This document shows positions 25,866-35,544 of a stretch of DNA of 64,000 nucleotides, piece by piece. The stretch lies in NCBI RefSeq assembly GCF_018860505.1, contig NZ_JAHKPU010000020.1:62001-126000 (forward strand), read 5' to 3'. Source of the DNA: Pacificibacter marinus (GTDB lineage Bacteria; Pseudomonadota; Alphaproteobacteria; Rhodobacterales; Rhodobacteraceae). The number at the start of each line of letters is the position of its first letter. The first letter of the stretch is position 1. Position numbers and translations under genes: made by a program. Below the pieces are notes generated by a model. That model saw only the letters and a list, made by a program, of their open reading frames with translations. It was not told where the DNA came from and ran no database searches.

Positions 25866-27710
25866 ATGCCTCATTATAAATCTCGCCGCTCCACCCATGG
25901 CCGCAATATGGCAGGGGCCCGCGGCCTTTGGCGTGCAACAGGTATGAAAGACGGCGATTTTGGCAAGCCGATCATCGCTGTTGTGAACTCATTCACCCAG
26001 TTCGTGCCCGGTCACGTGCACCTGAAAGATCTCGGTCAAATGGTGGCCCGCGAAATCGAAGAAGCTGGCGGCGTTGCCAAGGAATTCAACACAATCGCTG
26101 TGGATGATGGTATCGCCATGGGCCACGACGGGATGCTCTATTCCCTGCCTTCACGCGAATTGATCGCGGACTCTGTTGAATACATGGTCAACGCGCATTG
26201 TGCAGATGCGATGGTATGTATTTCCAACTGCGATAAAATCACCCCCGGCATGATGATGGCCGCGATGCGGCTGAACATTCCGGTGATCTTTGTGTCCGGT
26301 GGCCCGATGGAAGCCGGCAAGGTGACCCTTGATGATCTTGAGGTTAAAGTCGATTTAGTGGATGCCATGGTTGCTGCCGCCGACGACAAATTCACCGACG
26401 CGCAAGTCAAAGACATCGAAGAGAACGCCTGCCCTACCTGTGGGTCTTGTTCTGGTATGTTTACAGCGAACTCAATGAACTGTTTGGCCGAAGCCTTGGG
26501 TCTGGCCCTTCCCGGCAACGGCTCTACTTTGGCGACACATGTTGATCGCAAGCGCCTGTTCTTGGAAGCTGGCCGCAAGATCGTCGAGATCACCAAAGCG
26601 CATTATGAGGACGAAAAACCGGGCTTGCTGCCTCGTGACATCGCCAACTTTGACGCGTTTGAGAACGCCATGTCTTTGGATATTGCTATGGGCGGATCGA
26701 CCAATACCGTTCTGCACCTTTTAGCCATCGCGCACGAAGGGGGTGTCAACTTTACCATGGCAGACATGGATCGCTTGTCACGCAAAGTGCCCTGTCTGTG
26801 TAAAGTTGCGCCAAACACGATCAACGTGCATATGGAAGATATTCACCGCGCGGGCGGAATTTTCGGGATTTTGGGCGAATTGCATCGTGGCGGCTTATTG
26901 CACGGCGATGTGCCAACGGTGCACTCTGATTCAATGGCTCAAGCGATTTCCAAATGGGACATCAAAGTCGCCAACACGCCTGAGACCAATTCGTTCTACC
27001 GTGCGGCCCCCGGCGGCGTGCGCACCACGCAGGCGTTTTCGACTGACAACCGTTACAAAGAACTGGACGACGACCGCCAAAATGGCGTTGTGCGTTCGGT
27101 TGAGCACGCGTTTTCAAAAGATGGCGGCCTAGCTGTTTTGTTCGGTAATCTAGCCGAAAACGGCTGTATCGTGAAAACGGCGGGTGTGGACGACAGCAAC
27201 CTTGTGTTCAACGGTAAAGCGCATGTATTCGACAGCCAAGACGATGCGGTGCAGGGTATTTTGACCCGCAAAGTGGAATCCGGCGATGTGGTCGTGATTC
27301 GCTTTGAGGGCCCTCAAGGCGGGCCGGGGATGCAAGAGATGCTCTACCCGACGTCTTATCTGAAATCTAAAGGCTTGGGCAAGAAATGCGCCCTGCTCAC
27401 CGATGGTCGTTTCTCTGGCGGCACCTCTGGTCTATCGATTGGCCACGTTTCCCCTGAAGCGGCAGAAGGCGGCTTGATCGGTTTGGTGCAAAACGGCGAT
27501 CCGATTGAGATCGACATCCCAAACCGCAAAATCCATTTGGCGATCTCTGACGCGGAAATCGCGAAACGCCGCGAAGCTGCTGGCCCATTGCCATGGGCCC
27601 CTACTGAGGACCGCCCACGCTTTGTCTCAACTGCGCTCAAGGCCTATGCCGCCTTTGCCTCGTCAGCGGCAACTGGCGCCGTCCGCATCTTGCCTGACGT
27701 CAAAAAATAA
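25866..27710 (+). CDS. ilvD: dihydroxy-acid dehydratase
   Basis: IlvD dehydrates dihydroxy acids to 2-keto acids in valine, leucine and isoleucine synthesis using an Fe-S cluster. The 614-residue protein follows the E. coli enzyme closely: [17 protein letters not shown] near residue 11, the cluster ligands in [12 protein letters not shown] (about 118-129) and [18 protein letters not shown] (about 191-208), and the C-terminal [30 protein letters not shown] block. The very close match makes a sugar-acid dehydratase (Edd type) unlikely even though a GntR-like LacI regulator lies upstream. The ribosome site is weak. A strong terminator follows. Confidence 0.97.
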   Translation: MPHYKSRRSTHGRNMAGARGLWRATGMKDGDFGKPIIAVVNSFTQFVPGHVHLKDLGQMVAREIEEAGGVAKEFNTIAVDDGIAMGHDGMLYSLPSRELIADSVEYMVNAHCADAMVCISNCDKITPGMMMAAMRLNIPVIFVSGGPMEAGKVTLDDLEVKVDLVDAMVAAADDKFTDAQVKDIEENACPTCGSCSGMFTANSMNCLAEALGLALPGNGSTLATHVDRKRLFLEAGRKIVEITKAHYEDEKPGLLPRDIANFDAFENAMSLDIAMGGSTNTVLHLLAIAHEGGVNFTMADMDRLSRKVPCLCKVAPNTINVHMEDIHRAGGIFGILGELHRGGLLHGDVPTVHSDSMAQAISKWDIKVANTPETNSFYRAAPGGVRTTQAFSTDNRYKELDDDRQNGVVRSVEHAFSKDGGLAVLFGNLAENGCIVKTAGVDDSNLVFNGKAHVFDSQDDAVQGILTRKVESGDVVVIRFEGPQGGPGMQEMLYPTSYLKSKGLGKKCALLTDGRFSGGTSGLSIGHVSPEAAEGGLIGLVQNGDPIEIDIPNRKIHLAISDAEIAKRREAAGPLPWAPTEDRPRFVSTALKAYAAFASSAATGAVRILPDVKK

Positions 27711-27734
27711 GCGGCAACACGACAAAATTTACGG

Positions 27735-27763
27735 CGCCGCTCCATCTGGGGCGGCGTTTTTTT
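27735..27763 (+). terminator. rho-independent terminator of ilvD
   Basis: A nine-base-pair stem, 27735-27743 with 27748-27756 and loop ATCT, is followed by seven T residues (27757-27763). The loop-side sequence CTCCAT(C/T)TGGGG also occurs in the petC terminator. Confidence 0.92.
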
Positions 27764-27850
27764 GTGACAAATTGAGGTCTCATAGCATAACAAGCAGTCC
27801 AACTTGACTTGACCTAAGCGTAAACTAACATGCCACTTAAAGGACGAACG

Positions 27851-28549
27851 ATGCCCGACCAGACCCTAGCGCTTGATATCGACTCACTCGAAGGCCCTTT
27901 GGGGCAACGTGTGTACACGGCGCTACGCAATAAAATCTTGGACATGACGTTCGAGCCGGGCATGGTTTTACGCAAAGGCGCATTATGTGAACATCTTGGA
28001 GTGTCGCGCTCCCCTGTTGCCGAAGCGCTGGGGCGATTGTCATCGGATGGTCTGGTCGACATCATCCCACAATCTGCGACCCGCGTTTCACAGTTCTCAG
28101 TGTCTGAATTGCGCGAAGAAAGCTTTCTGCGTGAAGCCGTTGAGGTAGCAGCTGTGGCCAAGGTCGCTAAAGAGCGTACAGAGGAGCAGCTCACTAAACT
28201 TACACGGAACTTGCGCCTGCAAGGCTTGCTTATAGACGACCAAGACTATCAAGGGTTCTTTGAGGCCGATGTCGATTTTCACCACATGATTCTGGAATTC
28301 ACAGGGTATCCTAAGGTTGTTCTTGCAGCGGGCCAGATGTCACTGCAATTACGCCGCGCGCGCATGCTGTTGTTGCCAGAGCCAGGCCGCCCCGCCGACG
28401 CTATGGCAGATCATCACGCGATTCTGAATGCGATCAACGTGCAAGATCCAGATGCCGCCCGTGCAGCCATGTCAGCCCACCTGCGCCAATTGATCAAACG
28501 TATCATTCCATTGGAACGTCAGCACCCCACATATTTCCGTCATGTGTAA
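27851..28549 (+). CDS. GntR-family (FCD domain) transcriptional regulator
   Basis: A 232-residue regulator with an N-terminal winged helix (about residues 15-80; GMVLRKGALCEHLGVSRSPVAEALGRLSSDGLVDI) and a C-terminal FCD domain with ligand-site His residues (FHHMILEFTG, ADHHAILNAI, MSAHLRQLIKRI). AAGGA lies six bases before the ATG at 27851; the earlier ATG at 27830 lacks a ribosome site. It stands alone between ilvD and tRNA-Lys with no divergent operon, so its targets cannot be read from context. Confidence 0.88.
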   Translation: MPDQTLALDIDSLEGPLGQRVYTALRNKILDMTFEPGMVLRKGALCEHLGVSRSPVAEALGRLSSDGLVDIIPQSATRVSQFSVSELREESFLREAVEVAAVAKVAKERTEEQLTKLTRNLRLQGLLIDDQDYQGFFEADVDFHHMILEFTGYPKVVLAAGQMSLQLRRARMLLLPEPGRPADAMADHHAILNAINVQDPDAARAAMSAHLRQLIKRIIPLERQHPTYFRHV

Positions 28550-28644
28550 ATAGCACCCTTTTACAGAAAGATCGCAATACCTCTGCTGTAACCACGACTC
28601 TGAACAATCCATTCTGATAAGATTTTGAAATATCAGGGAAAACA

Positions 28645-28671
28645 AAAAGAGCGCCCAAGGGGCGCTCTTTT
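28645..28671. terminator. bidirectional terminator between gntR and tRNA-Lys
   Basis: A perfect 12-base-pair stem (28645-28656 with 28660-28671, loop AAG) has A-tracts and T-tracts on both sides. On the minus strand TTTTTGTTTT follows, which suits tRNA-Lys; it also lies about 100 bases after the GntR stop. Confidence 0.88.
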
Positions 28672-28692
28672 GAACCACACTAAAAGAAGAAG

Positions 28693-28768
28693 TGGTGAGC
28701 CCTGATGGGTTCGAACCATCGACCTACTGATTAAAAGTCAGTTGCTCTACCGGCTGAGCTAAGGGCCC
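28693..28768 (-). tRNA. tRNA-Lys (anticodon TTT)
   Basis: Minus strand: acceptor GGGCCCT pairs with AGGGCTC (one G-T pair), D arm GCTCAGCCGGTAGAGC, anticodon stem CTGAC...GTCAG-like around loop CTTTTAA, T arm GATGG TTCGAAC CCATC, CCA encoded at 28693-28695. Confidence 0.96.
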
Positions 28769-28871
28769 ACTTCTTAGTGGTGGGGCGGATTTACAGTCGC
28801 ACACCGGTAGCGTCAAGCACAAAACTGAGAATATCTTTTAAAAGATGTCATCAAGGGTTATATGCCCCAAC

Positions 28872-29720
28872 ATGAACACCGATCAAAACACCACCCGCGC
28901 CGATAATATCACGCTTTCTTTCCTGAAAATGCATGGTCTTGGCAACGATTTCGTCATTATCGACTCGCGAGGACGCGAGGCGCAGATAACGCCTGCTTTG
29001 GCAAAAGCCATCGGAGATCGTAACTGCGGCGTTGGGTTTGACCAACTTGCAGAGATTCGCGACTCGGATGAAGCCGACATCGATTTGGATTTTTGGAACA
29101 GCGACGGATCGCGCGCAGGTGCCTGTGGCAATGCCACGCGCTGCGTTGGGCGATTGATGATTGATGAAACGGGCAAAGACGCTGTGACCATTCGCACCGA
29201 GCGCGGCATTTTACAGGCTGTGCGCGCGGGCGACGAAGTCTCTGTCAATATGGGCCATCCTTTGATGGATTGGGATCAGGTGCCACTGTCGCATGACGTA
29301 AATGTCGAGCACTTGCCACTTGCAGGCGACCCTGTGGCCGTTGGCATGGGCAACCCCCATGCTGTGTTCTTTGTGGATAATGCCGAAACTGTCGATGTGA
29401 AAGGCCTTGGACCAACTGTTGAACATGACTCGCTGTTTCCTGAGCGCACCAACGTAGAGTTCGCTGAAATACGCAATCGCGACGAAGTTCGGATGCGTGT
29501 GTGGGAACGTGGTGCAGGCATTACCATGGCTTGCGGCTCTGGCGCTTGCGCGACTGTCGTGGCTTCCGCCACACGCGGGCTGACGGAACGCAAGGTACGT
29601 ATGGAAATGGACGGCGGCTGGATCACGCTGGACTGGCGCGATGATGGCGTTTGGATGACGGGGCCGACGACCTTGGTCTTTTCTGGCATATTCAGCACCG
29701 CCTTTTTGGAGCAAATCTAA
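28872..29720 (+). CDS. dapF: diaminopimelate epimerase
   Basis: DapF converts LL- to meso-diaminopimelate for lysine and peptidoglycan synthesis. The 282-residue protein has [15 protein letters not shown] near the N-terminus, the first catalytic Cys in [16 protein letters not shown], the substrate loop GNPHAVFF and the second catalytic Cys in ACGSGACAT. The ATG at 28872 gives an N-terminal extension of usual length; the frame is open to an earlier ATG at 28845, and neither has a convincing ribosome site. The stop overlaps the mtaB start by one base (TAATG). Confidence 0.96.
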   Translation: MNTDQNTTRADNITLSFLKMHGLGNDFVIIDSRGREAQITPALAKAIGDRNCGVGFDQLAEIRDSDEADIDLDFWNSDGSRAGACGNATRCVGRLMIDETGKDAVTIRTERGILQAVRAGDEVSVNMGHPLMDWDQVPLSHDVNVEHLPLAGDPVAVGMGNPHAVFFVDNAETVDVKGLGPTVEHDSLFPERTNVEFAEIRNRDEVRMRVWERGAGITMACGSGACATVVASATRGLTERKVRMEMDGGWITLDWRDDGVWMTGPTTLVFSGIFSTAFLEQI

Positions 29721-30982
29721 TGACTGCCAATCCGCCGATTTTTGCCACGCTTGGTTGTCGCCTGAATGCTTATGAAACCGAAGCGATGAAAGAGCTCGCC
29801 ACCAAGGCTGGCGTGCAAGATGCTGTGGTGGTCAACACCTGTGCGGTCACTGCCGAGGCTGTGCGCAAAGCCCGTCAAGAAATTCGCAAACTGCGCCGTG
29901 AAAACCCTGAGGCAAAGATCATTGTCACGGGTTGTGCGGCACAAACAGAACCCGCGACGTTTTCCAGTATGGAGGAGGTCGATGTGGTGGTCGGTAATAC
30001 CGAAAAAATGCAGGCTGAGACATGGAATGCCATGGGGCCTGATTTTATTGGCCAGACAGAGCGCGTTCAGGTTGATGACATTATGTCTGTCACTGAGACC
30101 GCAGGTCATTTGATTGATGGGTTTGGCACCCGCAGCCGCGCCTATGTGCAGGTGCAAAACGGTTGTGACCATCGCTGTACGTTTTGCATTATTCCTTATG
30201 GTCGTGGCAATTCGCGCTCAGTCCCTGCGGGCGTTGTGGTCGATCAAATCAAGCGGCTTGTGGATAAGGGCTATAACGAGGTTGTATTGACGGGCGTTGA
30301 CTTAACGTCTTGGGGGGCTGATTTGCCTGCCTTGCCGCGTCTTGGCGATTTGGTCATGCGGATTTTAAAACTCATCCCCGATTTGCCGCGCCTACGCATC
30401 AGCTCAATTGATTCGATTGAGGCCGATGATGCGCTGATGGAAGCCATCGCGACCGAGCCGCGTTTGATGCCTCATCTACATTTGTCACTGCAACATGGTG
30501 ATGATTTGATTCTCAAACGGATGGCGCGGCGGCATCTGCGCGATGATGCGATCAAATTTTGTGAGGACGCGAAAAAATTGCGCCCCGACATGACCTTTGG
30601 CGCAGATATCATTGCGGGGTTTCCAACGGAAACAGACGCGCATTTCGAAAATTCGCTGAGACTGGTTAGTGATTGCGATCTGACCTGGCTGCATGTGTTT
30701 CCTTATTCCAAACGCGAGGGGACGCCTGCCGCCAAAATCCCCAGCCAAGTGAATGGCAATGTGATCAAGGCTCGTGCAGCACAGTTGCGCGCCGCAGGGG
30801 ATTCTCAGGTGCAAAGGCATTTGACCGCGCAAATTGGCCGCACCCATCATATCTTAATGGAAAACCCGAACATGGGCCGCACTGAGCAATTTACCGAAGT
30901 TCATTTTGACAGGGCCCAAGCTGAAGGATCATTGGTCACCGCGACGATCCTTGGCCTCGACGGCACACAGTTGATCGCATGA
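29720..30982 (+). CDS. mtaB: tRNA t6A37 methylthiotransferase MtaB
   Basis: MtaB is a radical-SAM enzyme that adds a methylthio group to t6A at position 37 of tRNAs reading ANN codons. In 420 residues it has the N-terminal UPF0004 domain with FATLGCRLNAYETEAM (first cluster Cys), VVNTCAV and VTGCAAQ, then the radical-SAM motif QNGCDHRCTFCIIPYGRG (about residues 148-165), and a C-terminal TRAM-like part. GGAG lies nine bases before the ATG. The pattern of the N-terminal domain favours MtaB over MiaB or RimO. It is coupled to dapF upstream and a GST downstream. Confidence 0.94.
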   Translation: MTANPPIFATLGCRLNAYETEAMKELATKAGVQDAVVVNTCAVTAEAVRKARQEIRKLRRENPEAKIIVTGCAAQTEPATFSSMEEVDVVVGNTEKMQAETWNAMGPDFIGQTERVQVDDIMSVTETAGHLIDGFGTRSRAYVQVQNGCDHRCTFCIIPYGRGNSRSVPAGVVVDQIKRLVDKGYNEVVLTGVDLTSWGADLPALPRLGDLVMRILKLIPDLPRLRISSIDSIEADDALMEAIATEPRLMPHLHLSLQHGDDLILKRMARRHLRDDAIKFCEDAKKLRPDMTFGADIIAGFPTETDAHFENSLRLVSDCDLTWLHVFPYSKREGTPAAKIPSQVNGNVIKARAAQLRAAGDSQVQRHLTAQIGRTHHILMENPNMGRTEQFTEVHFDRAQAEGSLVTATILGLDGTQLIA

Positions 30983-31644
30983 CCCACGTACTCGCTCACC
31001 CGATTCTCTATAATTTTCGCCGCTGCCCCTATGCGATGCGTGCGCGCTTGGCACTGTTAAGTGCTGGAATCACGGTAGAAGTGCGCGAGATTGTTTTGCG
31101 CGATAAACCCGCACATATGTTAGAATTGTCGCCCAAAGGCACTGTGCCTGTGTTGTGGCTTGGCGGAACAGATGTTGTTGACGAAAGCCGAGACATTATG
31201 GATTGGGCCTTAGAGCAGAATGATCCTGAAAATCTGTTGGATATGCCCGCTGAAGGTGCAGATTGGATTTCAACCATTGAAGGTCCATTCAAAAACGCAC
31301 TTGATCGCTACAAATACGCGACGCGGTATGAAGGTGTTGATCCAGAGATTGAGCGCGCAAATGCAAAAGCGATTCTGATGACTGTCGATACACAGCTACG
31401 CCAAACTGATTGGTTGTTTTCAGATCGACCCTGTCTGGCCGACCTAGCAACCATCACTTTTGTGCGCCAGTTTGCAAATGTGGACCGCGCTTGGTTTGAT
31501 GCGCAGCACTGGACTGGCGTCAAAGGATGGCTCGAACGGTTTTTAGCCTCAAGCCGTTTTACAGATATAATGCAAAAATACCCGCTGTGGCGTGAAGGTA
31601 CACCAAGCAGGTATTTTCCAGATTTCGAACAGCCAGTAAGCTAG
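30979..31644 (+). CDS. glutathione S-transferase family protein (CPYA type)
   Basis: A 221-residue GST. The N-terminal thioredoxin-like domain has YNFRRCPYAMRARLAL (CPYA near residue 16, as in omega/glutaredoxin-like GSTs), the cis-Pro GTVPVL near residue 54 and the ESRDIMDW glutathione-binding segment. The C-terminal helical domain includes FSDRPCLADLATITFVRQF. Substrate unknown; a redox or dehydroascorbate-type activity would fit a Cys active site. The start overlaps the mtaB stop (ATGA), so dapF-mtaB-gst form one operon. Confidence 0.9.
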   Translation: MTHVLAHPILYNFRRCPYAMRARLALLSAGITVEVREIVLRDKPAHMLELSPKGTVPVLWLGGTDVVDESRDIMDWALEQNDPENLLDMPAEGADWISTIEGPFKNALDRYKYATRYEGVDPEIERANAKAILMTVDTQLRQTDWLFSDRPCLADLATITFVRQFANVDRAWFDAQHWTGVKGWLERFLASSRFTDIMQKYPLWREGTPSRYFPDFEQPVS

Positions 31645-31862
31645 AAAGAATAACCATCACCAGCCGTTGCCCGCACAACGGGACCCATCACCTGACACCC
31701 AGAGGTATGTGACCCGCCAGTGGCTTCAATATCGACATGCGGCAAAGACAGTTCTGTCTGCGCATGCGCAGTCAGCGGGACAGCTGTAAGAACGACTAAA
31801 GAGCACAGCTGAAGGTGTTCGAAACAAGGGCAAGTCCAGATATAAGAGAAATTGCAAAACAA
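31641..31862 (-). CDS. possible small exported Cys-containing protein
   Basis: A 73-residue frame with a hydrophobic segment LCSLVVLTAVPLTAHA that looks like a signal peptide cleaved before QTELSLPHVDIEATGG, and a single mature Cys. The stop overlaps the GST stop in tail-to-tail fashion. The start is uncertain: no ATG is available, and the TTG at 31862 with AAGG six bases upstream was chosen; the N-region lacks the expected Lys/Arg, so an N-terminal frameshift or a remnant gene is possible. Family not recognised. Confidence 0.35.
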   Translation of the reverse strand: MFCNFSYIWTCPCFEHLQLCSLVVLTAVPLTAHAQTELSLPHVDIEATGGSHTSGCQVMGPVVRATAGDGYSF

Positions 31863-32086
31863 AGTGCGCCTTGCTGCTAAACGAGGCAACCGCGCTTTGA
31901 CAACAGAGCTTTGGCACTATGAGGACCTCAAACTGTGTTCCCGCGACAACGCGCCCCACTTGCGACGTAATGCACGCTGGACGTGGCGCGATGACGGGGC
32001 TAAAAGCGCCTCAGCAGGGCAACGGGAAACCGTGGCCTTCTTATGCATTGGCCGGAAGACCGGCTTGAGACAATGGAGAATTGCTC

Positions 32087-32650
32087 GTGTCCCACGCAGA
32101 CGAACACGAAGGCAACCGTCGCGATTTCTTGTACTACGCCACAGCTGGTGCTGGTGCAGTCGCGACAGGAGCCGCAGTATGGCCGCTGGTCAACCAAATG
32201 AACCCCTCAGCGGATGTTAAGGCTTTGGCCTCTATACGCGTTGATATCAGCGATATCGAAGTTGGCACACAGCTGACTGTGAAATGGCGCGGCAAGCCCG
32301 TTTTCATTCGTCGCCGCACCGAAGACGAAATCGCCGCTGCTCGCGCCGTTGATCTTTCTGTGTTGATTGATGGTAACGCTGAAAATGACAACATCGCGGC
32401 AGGATCAGATGCTTCCGACGCCAACCGCACGCTGGACGAAAACGGCGAATGGTTGGTGATGATGGGTGTTTGTACCCACCTTGGTTGTGTGCCGCTTGGC
32501 GATGGCGCTGGCGACTTTGGTGGTTGGTTCTGCCCTTGTCACGGCTCTCACTACGATACAGCTGGCCGCATCCGCAAAGGCCCAGCTCCACGCAACCTGC
32601 CTGTTCCAGTAGCCGCCTTTGATGGCGACACTGAAATCGTATTGGGCTGA
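32087..32650 (+). CDS. petA: ubiquinol-cytochrome c reductase Rieske iron-sulfur subunit
   Basis: PetA is the Rieske [2Fe-2S] protein of the cytochrome bc1 complex. In 187 residues it has a twin-arginine N-terminus [20 protein letters not shown] that serves as uncleaved membrane anchor, and the cluster boxes CTHLGC and CPCHGS near residues 131-157. It closely follows the Rhodobacter capsulatus protein ([14 protein letters not shown] at the start). The GTG at 32087 is chosen because it matches that N-terminus and has GGAG eight bases upstream; the TTG at 32081 is less likely. A small GCCGG/CCGGC hairpin (32051-32064) lies in the leader. Confidence 0.96.
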   Translation: MSHADEHEGNRRDFLYYATAGAGAVATGAAVWPLVNQMNPSADVKALASIRVDISDIEVGTQLTVKWRGKPVFIRRRTEDEIAAARAVDLSVLIDGNAENDNIAAGSDASDANRTLDENGEWLVMMGVCTHLGCVPLGDGAGDFGGWFCPCHGSHYDTAGRIRKGPAPRNLPVPVAAFDGDTEIVLG

Positions 32651-32661
32651 GGGAGAAACTG

Positions 32662-33987
32662 ATGTCTGGTATTCCGCACGACCACTACGAACCTAAAACA
32701 GGTATCGAAAAGTGGATTAATGGTCGCCTGCCAATTATTGGCCTTGTTCATTCAACATTGACGGCACCAACCCCAAAAAACCTGAACTGGATGTGGATCT
32801 GGGGCATTGTCCTTGCTTTCTGTCTGGTTTTGCAAATCGTCACCGGTATCGTTCTGGTGATGCATTACACTCCACACGTTGATCTGGCTTTTGCCTCTGT
32901 TGAACACATCATGCGCGACGTGAACGGTGGCCACATGTTGCGTTACTTGCACGCAAACGGCGCGTCTTTGTTCTTTATCGCTGTGTATCTGCACATCTTC
33001 CGCGGTCTCTACTATGGCTCATACAAAGCCCCACGCGAAATCACATGGATCATCGGCATGCTCATCTATCTGCTTATGATGGCGACTGGTTTCTTGGGCT
33101 ATGTTTTGCCTTGGGGTCAGATGTCCTTCTGGGGCGCGACTGTGATCACCGGCCTGTTCGGCGCAATTCCATTCGTTGGTGAAGCCTTGCAAACTTGGCT
33201 TTTGGGCGGACCTGCTGTGGACAACGCCACACTGAACCGCTTTTTCTCGCTGCACTACTTGCTGCCATTCGTGATTGCGGGTCTTGTGATTGTTCACATC
33301 TGGGCCTTCCATCACACAGGCAACAACAACCCAACTGGTGTTGAAGTGCGTCGTGGCTCTGTCAAAGAAGCAAAAAAAGACACATTGCCGTTCTGGCCAT
33401 ACTTCGTGATCAAAGATCTCTTTGCTCTTGGCGTTGTTTTGGTGGCGTTCTTTGCAGTTGTTGGCTTCATGCCAAACTACCTTGGTCACCCTGATAACTA
33501 CATCCCTGCGAACCCTCTCGCGACACCATCGCACATCGTTCCTGAATGGTACTACTTGCCCTTCTACGCGATCCTACGTGCCTTTACGGCCGATGTATGG
33601 GCGGTTCAATTCGCGTCCTTTATCACAGCCGGCATCGTTGATGCGAAATTCTTTGGTGTTCTGGCGATGTTCGGCGCGATCTTTGTTATGGCCTTGGCGC
33701 CATGGCTCGACACATCCTCTGTGCGCTCAGGCAAATACCGCCCGATGTTCAAATGGTGGTTCGCTTTGCTCTGCGTCGACTTCATGGTTCTAATGTGGGT
33801 TGGTGCACGTGACACTGAATTCCCGCATGACTGGATTTCATTGATCGGCGCGACATACTGGTTCGCCTACTTCTTGGTGATCTTGCCACTTCTCGGCGTG
33901 TTCGAGAAACCATTGCCACTGCCTGCGACCATCGAAGATGACTTCGTGGCTCACTATCCTGGCGCTGCCAAAGACTCGGCAGAGTGA
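32662..33987 (+). CDS. petB: cytochrome b subunit of the bc1 complex
   Basis: PetB carries both b hemes and the quinone sites. The 441-residue protein has about eight transmembrane helices, heme ligands in the second and fourth helices ([15 protein letters not shown] and FSLHYLLPF with VHIWAFH), the Qo-site [15 protein letters not shown] (PEWY near residue 292) and the [20 protein letters not shown] loop. It follows petA by 11 bases and precedes petC by 17, the standard fbc/petABC order. Confidence 0.97.
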   Translation: MSGIPHDHYEPKTGIEKWINGRLPIIGLVHSTLTAPTPKNLNWMWIWGIVLAFCLVLQIVTGIVLVMHYTPHVDLAFASVEHIMRDVNGGHMLRYLHANGASLFFIAVYLHIFRGLYYGSYKAPREITWIIGMLIYLLMMATGFLGYVLPWGQMSFWGATVITGLFGAIPFVGEALQTWLLGGPAVDNATLNRFFSLHYLLPFVIAGLVIVHIWAFHHTGNNNPTGVEVRRGSVKEAKKDTLPFWPYFVIKDLFALGVVLVAFFAVVGFMPNYLGHPDNYIPANPLATPSHIVPEWYYLPFYAILRAFTADVWAVQFASFITAGIVDAKFFGVLAMFGAIFVMALAPWLDTSSVRSGKYRPMFKWWFALLCVDFMVLMWVGARDTEFPHDWISLIGATYWFAYFLVILPLLGVFEKPLPLPATIEDDFVAHYPGAAKDSAE

Positions 33988-34004
33988 GAAAGGACTTAGG
34001 AACT

Positions 34005-34796
34005 ATGTTTAAGAAACTTACTCTCTCCGCTCTTACCGCACTGGCGCTTAGCGCTGGTGCGGCAATGGCTGCAGGCGACGAAGGTCACGTACATGACGTG
34101 GACTTCAGCTTCGAAGGCCCGTTTGGCACATATGATCAAAACCAACTTCAACGTGGTCTACAGATCTACACCGAAGTCTGTTCTGCCTGTCACGGCTTGC
34201 AACACGTGCCAATTCGCACACTCAGCGATGAAGGCGGACCACACCTGCCAGAAGATCAGGTGCGCGCCTACGCCTCTCAGTTCGATATCTATGATGCTGA
34301 TCTTGACGATGACCGCGCACGTATACCCGCAGACTTCTTCCCCAGCTCATCTTTGTCAAACGCGCCTGACTTATCTTTGATGGCAAAAGCACGTGCTGGC
34401 TTTCATGGCCCGATGGGCACAGGCATCAGCCAGTTCGTCAACGGCATCGGTGGCCCCGAGTACATCGCATCCATTCTCACCGGCTACACCGGTGAAGAAA
34501 AGGAACAAGCTGGCACAACCTTCTATGAAAACACTGCCTTCCCAGGTGGATGGATCGCTATGGCGCCACCCCTTTACGGTGAAGATGTTGAATTCGCTGA
34601 CGGTCACTCTAACGAGCTGCATCACGAAGCCGAAGATGTTGCATCATTCTTGATGTGGACAGCCGAGCCCAAAATGATGGCCCGCAAACAAGCTGGTTTT
34701 GTCGCTGTGACATTCCTCTTTTTGCTGACTGTTTTGCTCTACCTCACAAACAAAAAATTGTGGGCACCGCACAAAGGCAAAAAATTCGACCTGTAA
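34005..34796 (+). CDS. petC: cytochrome c1
   Basis: PetC takes electrons from the Rieske protein and passes them to cytochrome c. The 263-residue precursor has a Sec signal (about 1-22, ending AAMA before [10 protein letters not shown]), the covalent heme site CSACH (about residue 55), a distal Met ligand region (about 180-185, near WIAMAPPL), and a C-terminal transmembrane anchor (about 236-255). AAGGA is upstream of the ATG at 34005. A strong terminator follows 20 bases downstream. Confidence 0.96.
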   Translation: MFKKLTLSALTALALSAGAAMAAGDEGHVHDVDFSFEGPFGTYDQNQLQRGLQIYTEVCSACHGLQHVPIRTLSDEGGPHLPEDQVRAYASQFDIYDADLDDDRARIPADFFPSSSLSNAPDLSLMAKARAGFHGPMGTGISQFVNGIGGPEYIASILTGYTGEEKEQAGTTFYENTAFPGGWIAMAPPLYGEDVEFADGHSNELHHEAEDVASFLMWTAEPKMMARKQAGFVAVTFLFLLTVLLYLTNKKLWAPHKGKKFDL

Positions 34797-34816
34797 ACTC
34801 AGGCTGATATCAAAAG

Positions 34817-34846
34817 AAAAGGCGCTCCATTTGGGGCGCCTTTTTT
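34817..34846 (+). terminator. rho-independent terminator of petABC
   Basis: Stem GGCGCTCC (34821-34828) with GGGGCGCC (34833-34840), loop ATTT, followed by six T; AAAA/TTTT pairs extend it. It also ends in front of thiQ read from the other strand. Confidence 0.9.
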
Positions 34847-34848
34847 AT

Positions 34849-35544
34849 TCACTCTCCGACATAGCTAGTAAACCCAGCAGGCGGATCTTTTAAAAAATCA
34901 CCCAACGCCCTTGGTAAGTGACAAATACCGTCCTCCACCCACAGAACATCTTCGGCGAACCGTTCCACATCCTTGATGTCATGACTAACCATCATCACAG
35001 TCGCACCAATCCGCGCACCGACAGCCTGCGCCAGATCAGCCATCTCTATCCGCATCGCTGGCCCCAGCGCCGAAAACGGCTCATCCAAAAGCACCAGCTG
35101 CTTTTGTTGCACCAACAATCGTGCCAATGCGACGCGACTTTGCTGTCCCCCTGACAGAGCAGCAGGTAAGCGATCTTCCATCCCAGAAAGACCCACAGCA
35201 ATCAAAGCATCCAAAACGCGCTGCTTATCCGCCGCATTCAGTCGTAGGTTCGGATTGATCCCAAGCCCCACGTTTTGCAGTGCGGTCATATGCGGAAACA
35301 AATTATTGTCTTGAAAGACGTTAGACACAGGTCGCTGATTTGGCTGTAAATTAGAAATGCTGCGCCCATCCCAAACGATATCGCCTTGCGTGACAGTGAC
35401 ATAGCCGCCAATGGCTGCCAACAAGGTGCTTTTGCCCGCACCAGACGGGCCCAAAACAGCGACACGCCTACCCGCCTTAACCCTGAAATCCGCCTTTAGC
35501 GTAAAACCATCTTGCGCAATCACTGCGCCTTCAAGACTTAGCAT
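34849..35544 (-). CDS. thiQ: thiamine ABC transporter ATP-binding protein
   Basis: ThiQ powers import of thiamine and its phosphates. The 231-residue ATPase has Walker A GPSGAGKST (about residues 32-40), signature LSGGQQSRVALARLL (about 130-144) and Walker B LVLLDEPFSALGP. The short length and NLFPHMTALQNVGLG stretch fit ThiQ. The start at 35544 overlaps thiP by 14 bases; the frame extends to 35583, but only inside thiP. It is the last gene of the riboswitch-controlled thiBPQ operon and ends close to the petC terminator. Confidence 0.92.
   Translation of the reverse strand: MLSLEGAVIAQDGFTLKADFRVKAGRRVAVLGPSGAGKSTLLAAIGGYVTVTQGDIVWDGRSISNLQPNQRPVSNVFQDNNLFPHMTALQNVGLGINPNLRLNAADKQRVLDALIAVGLSGMEDRLPAALSGGQQSRVALARLLVQQKQLVLLDEPFSALGPAMRIEMADLAQAVGARIGATVMMVSHDIKDVERFAEDVLWVEDGICHLPRALGDFLKDPPAGFTSYVGE

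Noticed and set aside
31852-32220. 122-codon plus-strand frame before petA
   Set aside because: It overlaps the start of petA in another frame and has an Arg/Trp-rich shadow composition.
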